Shown here: positions 6,249-8,566 of the stretch, piece after piece | Numbering within the stretch: position 1 is the first letter of the stretch | How the letters are laid out: every line of letters begins with the position of its first letter | Assembly: GCA_964457365.1 (NCBI GenBank) | Contig: CAYWFP010000132.1 | Span: forward strand, 1-8,566 | Direction: 5' to 3' | Length of the DNA stretch: 8,566 bases | Source: CAYWFP01 sp964457365 | GTDB taxonomy: Bacteria > Planctomycetota > SZUA-567 | Notes under the pieces: model-generated | What the model saw: only the letters and a program-made list of their open reading frames with translations | What the model was told of the DNA's origin: nothing | The model's database searches: none | Translations under genes and position numbers: made by a program

Positions 6249-6614
6249 ATGCCCAAACTCATTCTGGCGGCCGAGGACAACATCGCACTGGGGACGGCCT
6301 ACAAGAGCACCCTGGAGAAGGCCGGGTACGCGGTCGTCTGGGTCAAGACCGGCGCGGAGCTGCTGCACGAGGCGAAGCACGGCGCGTTCGACCTGATCCT
6401 GAGCGATATCATGATGGCCGGCGGCAGCGGCGATCTGGCCATCGGCATGATGCGCGAGGAAGGGCTCGCGACGCCGATCCTGGTCGTTACGGCCAAGGAG
6501 CGCGTGGACCTGCCGCCGGGGGTGACGGTGCTGCACAAGCCGATCACGCTCGATGCGCTCGTCGCGGAGGTGGGCAAGCGCCTCGGCGAGACGCCCGCCG
6601 GCGCGGGCTCGTGA
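6249..6614 (+). CDS. Stand-alone response-regulator receiver domain
   Basis: This 121-residue CheY-like receiver has no output domain. The acidic pocket is Glu9-Asp10, the phosphoacceptor is Asp53 in LILSDIMM, and the switch residues are Thr81 (LVVTAKE) and Lys97 (LHKPIT), so phosphorylation by a histidine kinase looks possible. The segment after Thr81 is short before HKP, suggesting a trimmed alpha-4 region. The last ten residues or so are a small Gly/Ala tail. The ATG at 6249 follows a GGAGAG and lies 30 bases after coaD, so the two are probably cotranscribed. No kinase or phosphotransferase gene is in the window, so the partner and the output, which must be by protein contact, are unknown. 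Confidence 0.88.
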   Translation: MPKLILAAEDNIALGTAYKSTLEKAGYAVVWVKTGAELLHEAKHGAFDLILSDIMMAGGSGDLAIGMMREEGLATPILVVTAKERVDLPPGVTVLHKPITLDALVAEVGKRLGETPAGAGS

Positions 6615-6658
6615 GCGACGCCGAACCTCTTCCCCGTCGGGAGCGCTGACAAACCGTC

Positions 6659-8041
6659 ATGGCGAAACCGCTGCTCGTGTTGAACGTCGTCGGCCTGACC
6701 CCGCGCCACGTGGGCGAGCACACCCCGGCGCTGGCGACGCTGGGCGGCGACCGCGGCGCCCGGCCCATGCGCGGGGTGATGCCGGCGGTGACCTGCCCGG
6801 CGCAGGCGACGATGCTGACCGGGCAGGCGCCGGCCGTCCACGGCATCGTCGGCAACGGCTGGCTCTACCGCGACACGCGCGAGATCCGCTTCTGGCAGCA
6901 GTCGCGCGCGCTGATCGAGGCGCCGACGCTCTACGACGCGGCCCGGGAACGCGCGCGGGCGCGGGGCGAGGACTTCACCTGCGCCAAGCTTTTATGGTGG
7001 TTCAACCAGGGCGCCGACGTCGACTGGTCGCTGACGCCCAAGCCGTATTACGGCTGCGACGGGCGTAAGGCCTTCGGCATCCACGGCCGACCCGAAGGCT
7101 TTCCCGGGCATGTCGCGAAGACGCTCGGCCCGTTTCCGTTCCACACCTTCTGGGGGCCGATGGCGGGGCTGCCGTGCACCGACTGGATCGCCGACGCGGC
7201 GGCGCTGATCCTGAAGACGCAGACGCCGACGCTGACGCTCTGCTACCTGCCGCATCTGGACTACGACCTGCAGCGCCACGGCGCCACCGGGCCGCACGTG
7301 GCCGCGCGGTTGCGCGAGGTCGACGCGGCGGCGGGGCGGGTGATCGCGGCCGCGCGCGAAGTAGGCGCGACGGTGATGGTGGTCAGCGAATACGGGTTGT
7401 GCGACGTGAGCAAGCCGGTCTACCTCAACCGCGTCCTGCGCGAGAACGGCTGGCTGCACGTGCGCGACGGGCCGTTCGGCGAAAACCTGGAGACTTTCCA
7501 GTCGCGCGCCTTCGCCGTGGTCGACCACCAGGTCGCGCACGTCTACGTCGCCGACAAGGGCGACGTCCCGCAGGTGCGGGAACTGCTGGAGGCGACGCCG
7601 GGGGTGGAGCGGGTCCTCGCCGACGCGGACGAGCCGGAACTGGCGCACGCGCGCACCGGGGAGCTGATCGCGCTGGCCGAGGCCCGCGCGTGGTTCGCGT
7701 ATCCGTTCTGGCTCGACGAGACGCGCGCGCCGGACTACGCGCGCTGCATCGATATCCACCGCAAGCCCGGCTACGACCCGGCGGAGCTCTTCTTCGACCC
7801 GGATCTCTGGTGGCCGAAAGCCGAGGTGGCGTGGTCGCTGCTGAAGCGCCGGCTGGGGCTGCGCGCGCGTATGGATATCGTGCCGCTGCGGCCGGAGCTG
7901 GTCCGCGGCAGTCACGGCCTGGCGCCGGCGGATCCCATGGACGGCCCGGTCTTTCTGAGCGACGCGCACGATGCGCCGCCGGTCGCGCATCAGCGGGACG
8001 TGATGGCGTGCGCGCTGACGCTGATGGGGTTGGGGGCGTGA
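6659..8041 (+). CDS. Alkaline-phosphatase-superfamily protein (NPP/type I phosphodiesterase-like)
   Basis: This 460-residue protein resembles nucleotide pyrophosphatase/phosphodiesterases. The nucleophile motif is AVTCPAQATMLTG (43-55, Thr45), followed by VHGIVGNGWLYRD (60-72). One metal site looks complete: Asp203 and His207 in HLDYDLQRHG, and His419 in GSHG. The ligands of the second site are altered: the usual N-terminal Asp-Gly reads VVGL (11-13), and the usual SDHG reads SEYG (Glu244-Tyr245). Further conserved-looking pieces are VVDHQVAHVYV (287-297) and IHRKPGYDP (366-374). I recall similar uncharacterised phosphatases sharing SEYG and RKPGYDP, so this may be a family trait and not decay. 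No signal peptide is evident, so it is probably cytoplasmic. The ATG lacks a good Shine-Dalgarno (GGGAG lies 13 bases upstream). The substrate is unknown. Confidence 0.8.
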   Translation: MAKPLLVLNVVGLTPRHVGEHTPALATLGGDRGARPMRGVMPAVTCPAQATMLTGQAPAVHGIVGNGWLYRDTREIRFWQQSRALIEAPTLYDAARERARARGEDFTCAKLLWWFNQGADVDWSLTPKPYYGCDGRKAFGIHGRPEGFPGHVAKTLGPFPFHTFWGPMAGLPCTDWIADAAALILKTQTPTLTLCYLPHLDYDLQRHGATGPHVAARLREVDAAAGRVIAAAREVGATVMVVSEYGLCDVSKPVYLNRVLRENGWLHVRDGPFGENLETFQSRAFAVVDHQVAHVYVADKGDVPQVRELLEATPGVERVLADADEPELAHARTGELIALAEARAWFAYPFWLDETRAPDYARCIDIHRKPGYDPAELFFDPDLWWPKAEVAWSLLKRRLGLRARMDIVPLRPELVRGSHGLAPADPMDGPVFLSDAHDAPPVAHQRDVMACALTLMGLGA

Positions 8042-8066
8042 CAGCGGCGGCGGCTTCGATTACAAT
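8038..8066 (+). promoter_or_regulatory. Candidate sigma-70-type promoter of obg
   Basis: GTGACA (8038-8043) and TACAAT (8061-8066) each match the consensus at five of six positions and are exactly 17 bases apart. The -35 box overlaps the phosphatase stop codon. Transcription would start about seven bases after the -10, at or beside the obg ATG at 8073, which predicts a leaderless or nearly leaderless mRNA. Confidence 0.55.
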
Positions 8067-8072
8067 CATGCC

Positions 8073-8566
8073 ATGAAATTCGTCGACGAGGTGGACATCG
8101 AGGTGCGCTCGGGCAAGGGCGGCGACGGCGCGGTCTCGTTCCGCCGCGAGCGCAACATCCCGCGCGGCGGCCCCGACGGTGGCGACGGCGGTCGCGGCGG
8201 CAGCGTGATCCTGCAGGCTTCGGAGAACGTCGATACGCTGCTGCCGCTGGCGCGCGGGCAGCGCTATGCCGCCAAGAACGGCCTGCCCGGCGGCGGCAAC
8301 AACCGCACCGGCCGCTCGGCGCCGGACGTGGTCGTCGAGGTGCCGGTGGGGACGGTGGTCTACGAAGAAGGCGAGCAGGTCGCGGACCTGGCCGCGGCGG
8401 GGCAGCGGGCGGTGGTGGCCCGCGGCGGCGCGGGGGGGAAGGGCAACAAGGCCTTCGCCACCGCGACCCACCAGGTGCCGCGCGAATACACCCCCGGCGG
8501 GGAGGGCGGGGGCAGGACGCTGCACCTGGAGTTGAAGCTGATCGCCGAGGTGGGGCTGGTGGGGCT
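8073..8566 (+). CDS. obg: Obg/CgtA GTPase, N-terminal part (runs off window)
   Basis: Obg is an essential GTPase that binds the large ribosomal subunit and links ribosome assembly to nucleotide levels and stress. The 164 visible codons cover the glycine-rich Obg fold: MKFVDEVDIEV, SGKGGDGAVSFRRE (13-26), RGGPDGGDGGRGG (31-43), LPGGGNNRTG (71-80), ARGGAGGKGNKAF (116-128) and LELKLIAEVGLVG, where the window stops just before the P-loop of the G domain. The start is ATG 8073, giving the standard MKFVDE opening. No purine-rich ribosome site precedes it; the bases before are TACAATCATGCC. A two-codon out-of-frame mini-ORF, ATG CCA TGA (8068-8076), overlaps the start codon. The gene lies 31 bases after the phosphatase gene. 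Confidence 0.96.
   Translation, partial: MKFVDEVDIEVRSGKGGDGAVSFRRERNIPRGGPDGGDGGRGGSVILQASENVDTLLPLARGQRYAAKNGLPGGGNNRTGRSAPDVVVEVPVGTVVYEEGEQVADLAAAGQRAVVARGGAGGKGNKAFATATHQVPREYTPGGEGGGRTLHLELKLIAEVGLVG

Noticed and set aside
7425..8525. Minus-strand open frame spanning the phosphatase-obg junction
   Set aside because: It is Arg/Pro/Ala-rich shadow sequence that runs across two genes with clear family signatures on the other strand.

Overview
The window is GC-rich throughout, with tightly packed genes all on the + strand and strong third-position G/C bias. It looks like chromosomal DNA from a high-GC, probably Gram-negative-type bacterium. The surface-sugar genes, coaD, obg and a proteobacterial/PVC-style group II intron remnant do not settle the phylum, and I cannot place it further from sequence alone.

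Layout. (1) Positions 1-840 hold the 3' part of a dead group II intron. Its LtrA-type reverse transcriptase/maturase reads through without a stop but has lost two internal blocks, including the catalytic YADD region. A decayed domain V/VI follows. (2) Positions 988-5417 hold five genes in one overlapping or near-contiguous run: an RfbG-like NDP-sugar 4,6-dehydratase, an RmlC-like epimerase, an RmlD-like reductase, an RfbH-type PLP/[2Fe-2S] 3-dehydratase and a family 2 glycosyltransferase. The set matches the known CDP-ascarylose-type route to a 3,6-dideoxy-L-hexose (RfbG, RfbH, AscE-like 5-epimerase, AscF-like 4-reductase). The first enzyme (glucose-1-phosphate cytidylyltransferase) and the RfbH reductase partner are not in the window. 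The glycosyltransferase could add this or another sugar to a surface glycan. (3) Positions 5557-5636 form a transcription boundary: a textbook intrinsic terminator followed at once by a candidate promoter. (4) Positions 5649-8041 hold coaD (coenzyme A synthesis), a stand-alone response-regulator receiver domain, and an alkaline-phosphatase-superfamily protein in which one of the two usual metal sites appears altered. (5) From 8073 the essential ribosome-associated GTPase gene obg begins and runs off the end. It has no Shine-Dalgarno sequence, but a near-consensus -35/-10 pair is placed so that the transcript would start at or next to the ATG.

I found no CRISPR array, tRNA, rRNA or intact mobile element, and no convincing evidence of a wholly new system. 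The points most worth following are the dideoxysugar cassette, the variant phosphatase, the possibly leaderless obg and the in-frame collapse of the intron reverse transcriptase.
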